Part shown: in pieces, positions 35,101 to 45,238 of the stretch | Layout: every line of letters starts with the position of its first letter | Position numbering within the stretch: position 1 is the stretch's first letter | Source of the DNA: Psychrosphaera algicola | GTDB taxonomy: Bacteria > Pseudomonadota > Gammaproteobacteria > Enterobacterales > Alteromonadaceae | Assembly: GCF_028401425.1 (NCBI RefSeq) | Contig: NZ_JAQOMS010000002.1 | Span: 2,294,001-2,358,000 of the forward strand | Reading direction: 5' to 3' | Length of the DNA stretch: 64,000 nt | The notes under the pieces: generated by a model | The model's input: only the letters and a program-made list of their open reading frames with translations | What the model was told of the DNA's origin: nothing | Database searches by the model: none | Position numbers and translations under genes: made by a program

Positions 35101-38100
35101 AATACAGTGACTACCCGATGACAGCCGCCTTTACCAACACGGACGCATATTGGTTTGACCAATCTGACGAATTTACATCCGGTGGTTCTGCACTGCGTTC
35201 TGGTGTCATAGGTGGTAATCAAATATCAGCAATAGAAACAACGGTAAACGGCAGTATCGACGGAGGCCTACTAACTTTCGATTGGAAAGTTTCCTCAGAA
35301 AGCGGTTTCGACTTATTAAGCTTATATGTTGACGGTGTTCTCATAACGTCAATCAGTGGCGAGCAAGATTGGACTCAATACCAATATACGCTCACAGAAG
35401 GAACACATGATGTTGAATGGGTATATTCCAAAAATCACGGCGGCACCTATGGCGGCGATGATGCAGGTTGGTTAGATAACGTTAACGTTGTTGTTTACGA
35501 TATTAATGACGCACCAATTATCAACGAAATGTCGATTAATTACGGCAGCATGAATGTCTTAGAGAACTCAACAAGTTTATTTACGGCAACCGCAACTGAC
35601 GAAGAAGGTGATACCATATCTTTCTCATTATCAGGAACAGATGCTGCTCTATTTACAATTGATAGTAATGCGGGAACGGTAAGCTTTACCAATGAACCTA
35701 ACTATGAGGCCCTGATGATAGCAATGGTGACAATGTCTACGAATTTAATATTGTAGTGACGGACGACAACGCTAATTCCGAGTCCTCTTCAGAACCGATT
35801 TCAATTTCCGTAGTTAATGCTCAAGAAGCGCCGGTCTTTACATCAACAGATACAATTTCTGTTTTTGAAAACGCGACCTTAGTTACTACTGTCGTAGCCG
35901 CAGACGATGACAGCGCAGATACGATTACTTATTACTTTAGTGAAAGCGGTGCTGATTCGGATAAATTCAACATAGACTCTACAACCGGTGTGCTTACATT
36001 TAACGAAGCGAAAGACTATGACATGCCGTCAGATTCTAATTATGATAATGTTTTCGAAGTTATTGTAATAGCTGAAGACAGCAGTGAGAATAACCTAAGT
36101 GCTACCCAAACTATACTTGTAACGCTGTTGAATCTAAATGAGCCACCGGTCATATCCAACCAGCAAACATTTGGTATCGCGGCTGAAAATCAATCCTCAA
36201 TCGTCACTGTCGGTGCCTACGATCAAGATAGTAGCGACTCAATAACGTATAGCTTATCAGGGACAGATGCAGCCCTTCTCAGCATTAATAGCAGCACTGG
36301 TGTTGTAACTTTTAATACCCAACCAAACTTCGAAGCTGCGATAGACAATGGCGCTGATGGCATCTACGAATTTACCGTAACAGCCACCGACAGTGGCGAT
36401 GGCAACTTATCTGACAGTATTTCTTTTGAATATTCCATAGCAAACGTTAATGAAGCTCCTGTGATTTCTACCACGTCAAGCGGTGATGCCGATGAAAATC
36501 AGTTAGTTGCTTTTGACGTCGATGCGACTGATGTTGACTCTGAAGATACACTGACTTATACCATCAGCGGTACCGATGCGGGATTATTAACTATTAACAG
36601 TTCAACAGGGCTAATAAGTTTTGCAAATGCACCTAATTTTGAAACACCAGTCGATTCTGGCGCAGATGGTATCTATGATTTTGTAGTTACTGTAACCGAT
36701 TCAGGCAGTTTGCAGGACTCCGTTGCTATGGCCGTAACGTTAAATAACATTAACGAAGCGCCAGTTATTTCAACTAGCGATTTAATTTACCCCGATGAGA
36801 ATCAACTCACCGTTGTTGATGTTGACGCCGACGATGATGACTCTAGCGATACACTAACTTATAGCCTTACAGGTACGGACGCTTCATTATTGTCGATAGA
36901 CAGTGCAACAGGTGTTGTTAGCTTTAATACTTTGCCTGATTTTGAAACTGCAATTGATAATGGTGTTGATGGAACCTTCGAATTCTCAGTAACGGTAACT
37001 GACGATGGTACTGGCGCCCTATCTCATACAGTTGATTTTGTTGCCACTATTAATAATTTAAATGAGCCTGCCGTTTTCAATACGGCAAATAGCGTGACCG
37101 TTGATGAAAATGATTACACTATTATGACGGTTTCTGCGACAGACCCAGAATCCGATACAGTAACTTATGCAAAAGCTGCGGAAAGTTCGGACGGCGAATT
37201 TTTTGCAATCAATTCATCGACAGGCGAGCTAACATTCTCTTCGTTACCGAATTTTGAAGCACTAGATGACAGTGACGCAGACAATATATTTATCGTTGCC
37301 ATTGAAGCGACTGAAGCTGGTTCTGGATTAGTGACAACCCAGAACATCGCGGTGACATTAGAGGATGTGGTCGAAAATATCGAACTGGCATTGGACACAA
37401 CCTTCAATAATACGGGTATTCAAAGCTTTAATACCTTTGCCGACAGTTACAGTGAATACTTGGTAGACGCCGTTCAAGACGCCGCTGGCAATCGTTATTT
37501 AGCGCTTCAATCATCTGATAACACAACCATTATAGTAAGTAAGTTGAATAGCAACGGTTATTACGACGTAAGCTTTGGCGTTAATGGTATTAAGTTCATA
37601 GACCCCAATAATTTGCAAGACTATAACGTAGAGATGTTTGAAGATTCACCTAATGCATTTACGGTGGCTGACATAAAAATTGATGACACTGGTAGAGTTT
37701 ACCTTGCAGGTACTCAAGACGATGGTTCATATATTGACGCTATGGTGATACGTTTAGATGCCTCTGGTCAACTAGATAGTTCATTTAGTAGCGATGGCAA
37801 ATACGTGCTATCAACCCCTTCTTCACCTTCTAAAGCCGTCGATGTGTTAGTGCATTCGGCCGGTACTGAAATATATGCTCTTTCAGAAAGTAATGGCAAC
37901 GAGATGGTTATCGAATCAATATTTACAGTCGACGGTAGCTATTCAAATGCAATTGCTGAAGATGAAGATAGTTTTGAACCTGTTGTGCTTGGTGAAAATA
38001 GCAGTGGTAATATAATTGAAATTACCAATAACTTAACAAGCACTTCAATTGATGTCGTTGAGTATGATACGTCTTTGGTTAGTCTTGATTCGAAAAACAT

Positions 38101-40079
38101 CAACTTAGCTGGCACAGCGTTAAGCTGTTTATTGTCATCAACTAACGATAAAGCGTACTCATTGATGCAACCCGATAGCAGCACTCTGTTAATTGGCGGT
38201 AGTACGAACTGTTTAAGCGGCGGTGGTGGTTCAAGTGAAGAAGATGCATTAATTGTAAGGCTGTCAGCTGACACTCTTAACTACGACACAAGTTTTGACG
38301 GTAACGGAATTGCAATGCGAGATATCGATGGCTCAGGAGACGACGACCCTGTCATTTCAATAAGCCAAGATAGCGCAGGTAATATTGCGTTTTTGACAAA
38401 AACCTCAATTGGCGGCGGTAATTCATTTGGCTTGACGATGAGTCAATACGAACCGACCGGCATCCTAAGTTCACTTAGTTCTATTTTAAGTGCTCTTGAC
38501 CTCACCCAGACTTCTGGTTCTGTCTCCGGTGTGCATGCCGTAGTTTTACAGGACTTAACTGATGGGACAGATAAATTAACATTAATATCCTCACGTGAAT
38601 TACCTGGCGAAACAATAGAATTAGAAACCTATCTAGTCGAGTACACCCCAGAGGTAGATACAGACCTGTCACTGAAAATAGATGAGACCAGTTTTGTTTA
38701 TGACTTTAGTCCGGTCAGTACGCAAAATATTGCTAGTGCATTGTTAACTAGCGGTGGCGACATCTTTACGACATCGACTCGTTTCAATAGTGGCTCCGGA
38801 TCAAGTTATCAAGGCTTTAGTTTACACCAACATTATCTGTCTAATGGTTTACAAAACCAGAGCTTAATAGGTAACCGCTATTTGGGGGTAATTCACCATG
38901 ATGGCAGTGACGACGATTATTATGCGGAACTTTCAGGCGGCATCATTGAGTTAAGCGATGGAAGTTTAGCGGTTATCAAAGCGATAATTGATGATTCAAG
39001 TGAAGTGTATTCTGTTTCGATTGAAAGAACGAATATGTCTGGTACGGTTTTAAATTCAATTGAAACCTCAACAACTACCGGTTTAGTTGACTTCGGTATT
39101 ATTGAGTCAGTTCATAGTAACTACAATCCAAATACAGAAGAAATAATCATTTACGGTAAAGTCATAGACAGCGTCTCTGAATCCCAAGACTCTTACATTG
39201 TTAAGTATGATGTGTCTGACCCTACGATGATATCAGAAGTATATAGTTCGGTATTTGACGTATTTGAGGTTGATGAGGACGACTACCTAACAGCCGCTAT
39301 AATCTTAGATGACGATGATGCTGATGGCATGGGTGATGTCATTGCTGTAGGCACAGCGTATTACTACAGTAGTGAAAGTCAGTTAGATGCCTTTGCCATT
39401 AACGTTCAGCAAGATGGGACACTTTTAACCACATTTGACGGGGACGAAGATAATAACCATGCCCTAGAGCTATATATGACGAACAGCAACGGCTTTGAAA
39501 CAAGAACGATGGTTAAGCTAAGTGATGACTCTCTCGTTCTTGCTGCCAATGATGACTATTATAATGAAGCTTATTTGGTAAAACTCACGCATAGTGGAGG
39601 CGGTATTTATCAAGTAGATATTACCTTCGATACTTATATAGAAGAGGGTGAGAGCGCAGACTATGATGATTACCTTCTTTTAAAACCTTTGAGCAATATT
39701 GGATCAGGCGCACCACTAAATTACTTCATTAATGATATGGCTGTTGACGACCTTGATAATATTTATATTGTAGGGTCTGTTGATGCCTATGATGTATATG
39801 GCTTTGTTGCTAAAATGTCTGGCTACACGGGTGCTTATGATAATCTATTTGGTGGTTTGAATTACCTGGTTTCTTTATTCCTGCTGGCCGAGCCGCTTGT
39901 GACTATGCTGGTTTACCAACAACGGAAATAGATATTTGTGATGTATTCACCTTCGAAAAATACAAATCGACAACTATATCGATGGTTCTTTAATAATCCA
40001 CGGCCTAACAAATGGGCTAGAAGGACAAACTAATACGACCATTATGAAGTTTAACGAAATCGTCGATGACACTCCCTAG
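23159..40079 (+). CDS. Giant cadherin/tandem-95/LRR/delta-60 lipoprotein (about 5,640 residues), several frameshifts
   Basis: The N-terminus is a lipoprotein signal with lipobox IVMSC (Cys24, then Gly, so not an inner-membrane retention signal). Domains in order: Fn3/Ig-like region; tandem-95 repeats (VNDAPTALDD, SFSYVPNNNFTGTDLFTY); cadherin repeats including five 201-residue units; a module found twice (29.0-30.6 and 31.7-33.4 kb) separated by more tandem-95 repeats; leucine-rich repeats; a thrombospondin-3-like Asp-rich stretch (DPDGDGL, DPDDDNDG); a lectin-like domain; more cadherin repeats; a delta-60 propeller region. Frame changes occur near 24560, 29955, 34965, 35714, 39867 and 39960; most are restored by one base or a CCWGG site. 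The restored end is TNTTIMKFNEIVDDTP and TAG at 40077. Many Asp motifs suggest calcium-stiffened repeats. Likely a surface adhesin; no type I secretion genes are in view. Confidence 0.75.
25731..28745 (+). repeat. Five tandem 603-bp repeat units (201 residues each)
   Basis: The DGDNETEF codons recur at 25809, 26412, 27015, 27618 and 28221, an exact 603-bp period. Each unit encodes a pair of cadherin-like domains (ALANGGDAFSI at the start, SLVESF or PLLESF in the middle, DQAGLSDSYDI near the end). Long stretches are identical at the DNA level. Two types of middle segment occur: SISSHTLLIESLVESFSEP in units 1 and 3, and EITSHTMLIDPLLESFSPE in units 2, 4 and 5. Confidence 0.95.
29002..30645 (+). 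repeat. Unrecognised large protein module, copy 1
   Basis: About 545 residues within the giant lipoprotein, starting LAGQHDINGDQVDDIDV. Landmarks are EEFTWALNGNDLSITL, YCDPKSDSGCYEVL and RLWVVES near its end, followed by VDDALTVNEEE. It aligns by eye with the module at 31741. I do not recognise the family. Confidence 0.65.
31741..33411 (+). repeat. Unrecognised large protein module, copy 2
   Basis: About 555 residues, starting LVGTLDIDANNSDDIVI. It shares with copy 1 the segments QEFTWTEADDVITITM, FCDPEVDQTCLIL and TLWVVES, in the same order and spacing, but is clearly diverged, unlike the nearby 603-bp units. A paired-cysteine CDPxxDxxC motif is kept in both. Confidence 0.65.
33985..34950 (+). 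other. Leucine-rich repeat region within the giant lipoprotein
   Basis: Repeats of about 22-44 residues such as LQSLQIS, LTTLTLYNVTLADWSFL, LQTLLLTSNNISDWSGM and LIELNINNTSVTDLSPL have the LxxLxLxxNxI spacing of internalin-type LRRs. Several end with a DWS or DLS turn. The region is followed by an Asp-rich DPDGDGL stretch typical of thrombospondin type 3 repeats. Confidence 0.75.
37381..39860 (+). other. Delta-60-like beta-propeller region within the giant lipoprotein
   Basis: Repeats begin LDTTFNNTGIQSF, YDVSFGVNGIKF, LDSSFSSDGKYVL and YDTSFDGNGIAM, separated by AGNRYLAL, GRVYLAGTQDDGS and similar strands. This is the delta-60 repeat pattern (LDxxFGxxG ... GxIxxAG). It follows the last cadherin repeat and forms the C-terminal part of the protein. 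Confidence 0.65.
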
Positions 40080-40115
40080 CCTATGACTTATTTCAGCTAG
40101 GAGCTTAACCTCTAT

Positions 40116-40941
40116 ATGAAAGTAACATTTTACGGAACACGGGGCTCCTGCCCAACGCCTTAGCAAAAGCACTCTTAAATACGGTGGCAATACCGCCTGT
40201 GTTTTAGTTGAATCGGAAGATGGTCGAAAACTTATTCTAGATGCCGGTACCGGTATTAGAGTACTGGGTGATGAAATGGTGAAAAATCACGACGACATTT
40301 ATTTGTTGCTGTCTCACAATCATCATGACCATATCCAAGGCTTTCCTTTTTTAAGCCTCTTTATCAGGCTGGGCGAAATATTTATATCTATCCAGCAAAG
40401 ACCAATCCAAACCAACCTCGTGCCGCAATAGAGCAAATGAATGGTAGCTACTTCCCTCTCGAAGAACACGAATTAAAAGCAAATTTTGAATTCAAAGATA
40501 CATCGTGGGAACAACAACCAGTAACCATAAACGGCTTTCGTGTTCACCGTCGAGAAATTAATCACCCAAATGGTGGTGCTGCCTATATCGTCGAACATGG
40601 CTCTAAGCGGGTTGCTTATGTTACTGACAACGAATTAAATCCCCCAATAAGATGGCGACATCCGCATATGAATGGAAAGAGTTTCTATTAGGTGTAGACT
40701 TAGTTATCCACGATGGTCAATACATCGAAAAAGATATGCCACTTAAACATGGCTGGGGTCACTCACTAATTTCCGAAGTCGTCGATTTAGCAAAATGTGC
40801 GAATATTAAAATGCTCGCGTTTTATAGTCATGATCCGGATAGAACCGATGATGAAATTGATCAATGGCAACAAAAAATAGACAATATGAAACTTGATAAT
40901 GACATTTTTTTGCAAAAGAAGGTCAATGTATCGAGCTTTAA
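40116..40941 (+). CDS. MBL-fold metallo-hydrolase, copy 2, several frameshifts
   Basis: Paralogue of the 19599 gene with the same length of about 275 residues. It has MKVTFYGTRGSCPT, YGGNTACVLVES, LILDAGTGIRVLG, the zinc motif LSHNHHDHIQGFPFF, NHPNGGAAY, VTDNELNPP and HGWGHSL. Breaks: CCTTAG at 40158-40163 (CCAGG restores PTPGKSTLKYGGNT), a T run near 40350, an A run near 40650 (restores NPPNKMATSAYEW) and a T run near 40910 (restores FFAKEGQCIEL and a stop at 40941). It starts 36 bp after the giant lipoprotein gene and 104 bp before the GAF-HD-GYP gene, so it is likely in the same transcript. The substrate is unknown. Confidence 0.75.
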
Positions 40942-41045
40942 ACAAACAGCAATAAGTAAATTAGTAGTTTAACTCTAGAAATATCACTATAATTTAGCCT
41001 GTAACAACAAAATAGCTTCAAAAGCTTTTGGGAATTGAGAACTTA

Positions 41046-42673
41046 ATGAGTACTGACTTTAGTCAATCGGCATTAGACCATCTAATTAATATTGGTGTTG
41101 AGCTCTCAACAGAGCAAGATACAACCAAGCTATTAGAACACATATTAGTTAGCGCTAAAGAGTTGTCTAATGCAGATGGTGGTACCATTTATTCAATTAC
41201 TGAACAAAAGACCCTAAAATTTGAAACCCTAATGAATGACACATTAGGTATGTATATGGGCGGTACATCAGGGACTAATATCCCATTTCCTGACATTCCG
41301 ATGTATATCGATGGTGAACCAAATCACAATGCTCTTGTTGCCTATGCTGTAGTTTCCGACACCGTTATTAATATTGAAGACGCCTACAATACGGGCGACT
41401 ACGATATGAGTGGCGCACGTAACATGGATGAAAAAACGGGTTACCGAACAAAATCGGTCCTAACTATTCCTATGAAAAATCATGAGCAGGAAATGATTGG
41501 AGTAATCCAATTAATTAATGCTCAAGATGGCGACAATATCATTGGTTTCGAACCGCACTTAGAACACATCATTCGATCGCTTGTGTCAATGGCGGCAGTC
41601 GCGCTTACCAACAGACAGTTAATCGATGGCATGGAAGAGCTTTTCCAATCTTTAACACGCCTAATAGCCCGCGCGATCGATGAAAAATCCCCATATACTG
41701 GCGGACACTGTAACCGCGTACCTGAACTTACGATGATGGTTGCAGAAGGTGTTTGCCGACAAAACGTTGGGCCGCTTGCTGATTTCTATTTAGATGAAAA
41801 AGACAAATACGAATTATCAGTTGCCGGTTGGTTGCACGACTGCGGAAAGATTGCGACCCCAGAATATGTAATGGATAAAGCCACAAAGCTAGAAACTATT
41901 TACGACAGGATCAGCCTAGTTGAATGCCGTATTGAACTGGCGAAAAACGAAATACTCGTCGCCCATCAAGCTAAAATCATCGACGGTTTAAAAAATGGTC
42001 TGGATGTTACCGAACTAGAACAAAATCTACCTGCCATACTGAGCGAACTAGACGACGACAGAGAGTTTTTATGTAAAGCCAATATCGGTGGTGAATTTAT
42101 GCGCCCTGACGACCAACAACGGGTGAGTGATATTGCAGCGAAACATACCGTGACCATAGGTGGTGTTCGCCAGCCCTTGTTAACTGAAAACGAGATTTAT
42201 AACCTTGCTATCGCAAAGGGTACATTGACACCTGAAGAACGTGAAATCATTAACAATCATATGGTCGTCACCATCGACATGCTAGAGTCTCTGCCCTTCC
42301 CTAAACATCTTCGCAATGTCACCGAGTATGCGGCTGGCCATCACGAAAAAATGGACGGTACGGGTTACCCAAGAAAGCTCAAGCGAGACGAAATGTCGGT
42401 CCCTGCCAGAATGATGGCTATCGCTGATATTTTTGAAGCATTAACAGCGGCAGATAGACCCTATAAAGAACCTAAAAAGCTTAGCGAGTGTTTGCGTATT
42501 ATGGGCTTTATGAAACTAGACCAACATATTGACCCAGATTTATTTGATGCGTTTGTCGACCATAAGTCTATTTAGACTATGCATACCAGTTCATTAGTAA
42601 AGAACAGATAGATGAAGTTGATGTGACAAAGATCCTAGGTTATGTCTTACCAAAAGACCGAGAATATAGTTAA
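41046..42673 (+). CDS. GAF domain-HD-GYP protein (probable cyclic-di-nucleotide phosphodiesterase)
   Basis: About 542 residues. Residues 15-200 form a GAF sensory domain (LLEHILVSAKELSNADGGTIY, SVLTIPMKNHEQEMIGVIQLIN). The HD-GYP domain follows, with SPYTGGHCNRVPEL, the HD pair in GWLHDCGKIATPEYV, and HHEKMDGTGYP, so the catalytic metal and GYP residues are intact. Such proteins degrade cyclic di-GMP, but activity here is inferred. I prefer the ATG at 41046 over an upstream TTG because of a GAGA ribosome site 5 bases before it. The frame breaks near 42567; one added base gives HKVYLDYAYQFISKEQIDEV and the stop at 42671. As the last gene of the locus it may link adhesin display to second-messenger level. 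Confidence 0.82.
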
Positions 42674-42757
42674 GCCCGTAGCGATTTTTTAATCGTTAAG
42701 ATACTTTTAATAAATACCTCTAGTTCCTAAAACGTACTTTCCCTCTCAAGACTCACA

Positions 42758-43773
42758 CTATTCAGATTTTGGATCCCGCGCTAATAAAGCCATAGCAGCC
42801 TGAGCGGCAGGTTTGTCTTCGTATAACACTTGAAAAATTTGCTCAGTGATAGGCATTTCAACATTATTACGTTTGGCTAGCATATACACTTCTTTGGTAT
42901 TTCTATAACCTTCAACAACCTGACCAATTTCAGTCATGGCATCATCAACACTTTTTCCTTCACCTAAAGCCAAGCCAAAGCGACGATTACGTGATTGGTT
43001 ATCGGTACAAGTCAAGACTAGGTCGCCAAGGCCAGCCATCCCCATAAAGGACTTTGACTCAGCGCCTAACGCGACGCCTAAACGCATCATCTCCGCTAAT
43101 CCGCGGGTAATTAATGCTGTACGTGCATTTGCGCCAAAACCAATACCATCGGCCATTCCAGCACCAATAGCGATAACATTTTTCACCGCTCCGCCTAGCT
43201 GAACCGCGGTAAAATCAGCATTGATATACACCCGAAACTTACGTTCACAATGTAAATAGTCGCTGAGTTTTTGACAAAACTCTTGATCTTCAGATGACAA
43301 AGAAATTGCTGTTGGTAAACCTGCAACCATTTCTTTTGCAAAGGTAGGGCCGGATAAAACAGCAAGTGACGGTTCACTTCCTAACACATCTCGAGCAACG
43401 TCTTGTAAAAGTCGACCCGACTCTGGGTCTAACCCTTTGGTAGCCCAACAAATTTTGGCATTCGAAGGTAACCAAGGTTTTATCTGAATTAATAAATCTG
43501 AGAATACATGACTCGGCACGACAACAAGATGAATGTCAGCCTGTTTAACCGCTAATTCGAGATCATCGGTAACATCTAACGATTCAGGAAAAGTTGCACT
43601 CAAGGTAAATACTTTGCGTTTTCCCGCGAGTTTTGCATTTGTTCAATTTGAGTTTTATCCCTACCCCACATGATCACATCGTGACCATTGCGAGCAAAAC
43701 AAAATGCTAGGGCCGTTCCATAAGAACCGGCGCCTAACACTGCAATTTTATATCGTTTAGCAGCTGTCATCAT
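42758..43773 (-). CDS. gpsA: Glycerol-3-phosphate dehydrogenase [NAD(P)+], frameshifted
   Basis: Makes sn-glycerol 3-phosphate for phospholipid synthesis. The N-terminal Rossmann motif is IAVLGAGSYGTALAFCFARNGHDV, read in the repaired frame, and the C-terminal domain has GGAVKNVIAIGAGMADG, LAEMMRLGVALGA and GLGDLVLTCTDNQSRNRRFG. Length is about 338 codons. The break at 43599-43605 reads CTCAAGG on the plus strand; CCAGG there restores AKYLPGATFPESL, the conserved YLPG motif. It is the downstream gene of the yibN-grxC-secB-gpsA run, the same order as in E. coli. It is essential in most relatives, so a real disruption is unlikely. Confidence 0.93.
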
Positions 43774-43801
43774 ATTCCCAGACTTAAATCCAACGAAGCA
43801 A

Positions 43802-44305
43802 TTACGCGTCTAGTTTTTGACCTTCGCCAGCCGCTTCAGCAGTCGCTTTAGCTTGTGCTTGCTGTACATATTGAGCAAATAACGCATCAAAGTTTACTGG
43901 TGCTAAGTTTAGCGCAGGGAAAGTACCGCGATTAACTAAGTTAGAAACTGTTTCACGAGCATAAGGGAAAAGTGTATTTGGGCAGAACGCGCCTAACATG
44001 TGTGCAGTTTGTGCTTCTGGCATGTTACCGATAACAAAAACACCAGCTTGCTGTACTTCACATAAAAATGCAGTTTGACCTTCAACAGTCGCGGTTACGG
44101 TAACAGATAATGTTACTTCAAAAACACCTTCTTCAATTTTAACGCTACGGTTATCAAGATCTAATTTTACGTCTGGCTTCCACTCTTTAGTGAAGATAGC
44201 TGGTGAGTTAGGTGTTTCAAACGACAAATCTTTAACATAGATACGTTGAATCGAAAATTGTGGTGCAGCTTGATCTGCAGCAGGTGCTTGGTTTTCTTCA
44301 GCCAT
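43802..44305 (-). CDS. secB: Protein-export chaperone SecB
   Basis: Intact, 167 residues, cytosolic homotetrameric chaperone that keeps preproteins unfolded for SecA. Conserved SecB segments are IYVKDLSFETPNSP, LCEVQQAGVF and the ARETVSNLVNRGTFPALNLAPVNFDALF block. The acidic/Ala-rich C-terminus ends GEGQKLDA rather than in the usual basic zinc-binding SecA tail, as in several related genera. It lies between grxC (15 bp) and gpsA. Confidence 0.96.
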   Translation of the reverse strand: MAEENQAPAADQAAPQFSIQRIYVKDLSFETPNSPAIFTKEWKPDVKLDLDNRSVKIEEGVFEVTLSVTVTATVEGQTAFLCEVQQAGVFVIGNMPEAQTAHMLGAFCPNTLFPYARETVSNLVNRGTFPALNLAPVNFDALFAQYVQQAQAKATAEAAGEGQKLDA

Positions 44306-44320
44306 GGTTTATTCCAGTAA

Positions 44321-44578
44321 TTATTTTATTAAAAGATTGTCGAGTTTGTTTGCTCGCTCTAACGCCATCAAATCGTCACAACCACCGACATGGTAATCGC
44401 CGATGAAGATTTGAGGCACGGTATACCCACCTTTTGCACGTTCAATCATTGGCGTGCGAAACTCTGGGTTTTGATCTATTTTTATTTCATTAAATTCAAC
44501 GTTCTTCGCTTTTAACAAAGCTAAAGCTCGAGAACAAAACGGGCAATACGCCTTCGTATAAATGTCAATTTGAGCCAT
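44321..44578 (-). CDS. grxC: Glutaredoxin 3
   Basis: Residues from MAQIDIYTKAYCPFC onward form a standard 85-residue glutaredoxin with the CPFC redox motif, TVPQIFIGDYHVGGCDDL (cis-Pro loop and glutathione site) and a final helix. It is a thiol-disulfide reductase using glutathione. As printed, the upstream rhodanese frame runs into this gene without a stop. A one-base loss in an A run best explains that, since the separate yibN-grxC-secB order is standard in gammaproteobacteria. secB follows 15 bp downstream. Confidence 0.85.
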   Translation of the reverse strand: MAQIDIYTKAYCPFCSRALALLKAKNVEFNEIKIDQNPEFRTPMIERAKGGYTVPQIFIGDYHVGGCDDLMALERANKLDNLLIK

Positions 44579-44591
44579 TAATTCGATTTCA

Positions 44592-45022
44592 CTATTTTTC
44601 TTAACGACAGGTAAATTAGCGCCTGTCCAAGTTTGCATGCCGCCCTGTAAAACAGTGACTTGCTCAAATCCAGCTTTGCTAAGCAAACGTGCTGCACTTT
44701 TTGCAGAAACCCCAGCATTACATACTACAACTATGGGGTCCGACTTACGTTTTTCAAGAGAACCAAACTGCTCTGAAGTAATTTTGTCCAACGTTAAGTT
44801 CAGCGCATCAGTGATATGACCCTTTGCAAAGTCTGCCTGTGGGCGAACATCCACCACTACGCCATTTGAACGATTTACCATCATAGTTAAGTCTTGTGTA
44901 CCAATCACTTTGATTGGTGACATTGCGCCACTCACAAAACTAGACACCAACATGACAAATAAAATTGCCCATGCCATTGTCATCATATAATGGTTACCGA
45001 GAAATTCGATAAATTGTGTCAT
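44592..45022 (-). CDS. yibN: Membrane-anchored rhodanese-like protein YibN
   Basis: An N-terminal hydrophobic helix (MMTMAWAILFVMLVSSFVSG) anchors a single rhodanese domain with VVVDVRPQADFAKGHI and the active-site loop VVVCNAGVSAKSA, where Cys is the sulfur acceptor. I chose the ATG at 45022 because GGATGG precedes it by 6 bases; one at 45031 is also possible. The stop at 44592-44594 assumes one extra A in the run at 44595-44599, giving VVKKK and TAG; without it the frame fuses to grxC. The sulfur substrate is unknown. The gene is divergent from gpmI, as in E. coli. Confidence 0.78.
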
Positions 45023-45238
45023 TGTACCCATCCATTTATTTCAAAAGTCGCGCGATTATACCTATTTCAAAGCAAGAAACCAAAAGCTTATAGAATGAAA
45101 GTTATATTTCATTTTGCTCCACCCTATCAGGTTCATACTTTTCATAACCGCAAATTACAATTTGTTATAAAAACTTAATTAAAAACAGGTTAGAATAAAG
45201 GCACTAAAAAATGAATTCAGCCTAAAAGTGAAGCTCCT

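Noticed and set aside
23159..40079. Five separate genes instead of one giant lipoprotein gene
   Set aside because: Only the first piece has a signal sequence, the others lack ribosome sites and begin mid-domain, and each junction is repaired by one base or a CCWGG site.
42674..42757. Terminator between the HD-GYP gene and gpsA
   Set aside because: Only a weak AGCGAT/ATCGTT pairing around a T run is visible; too short to call.
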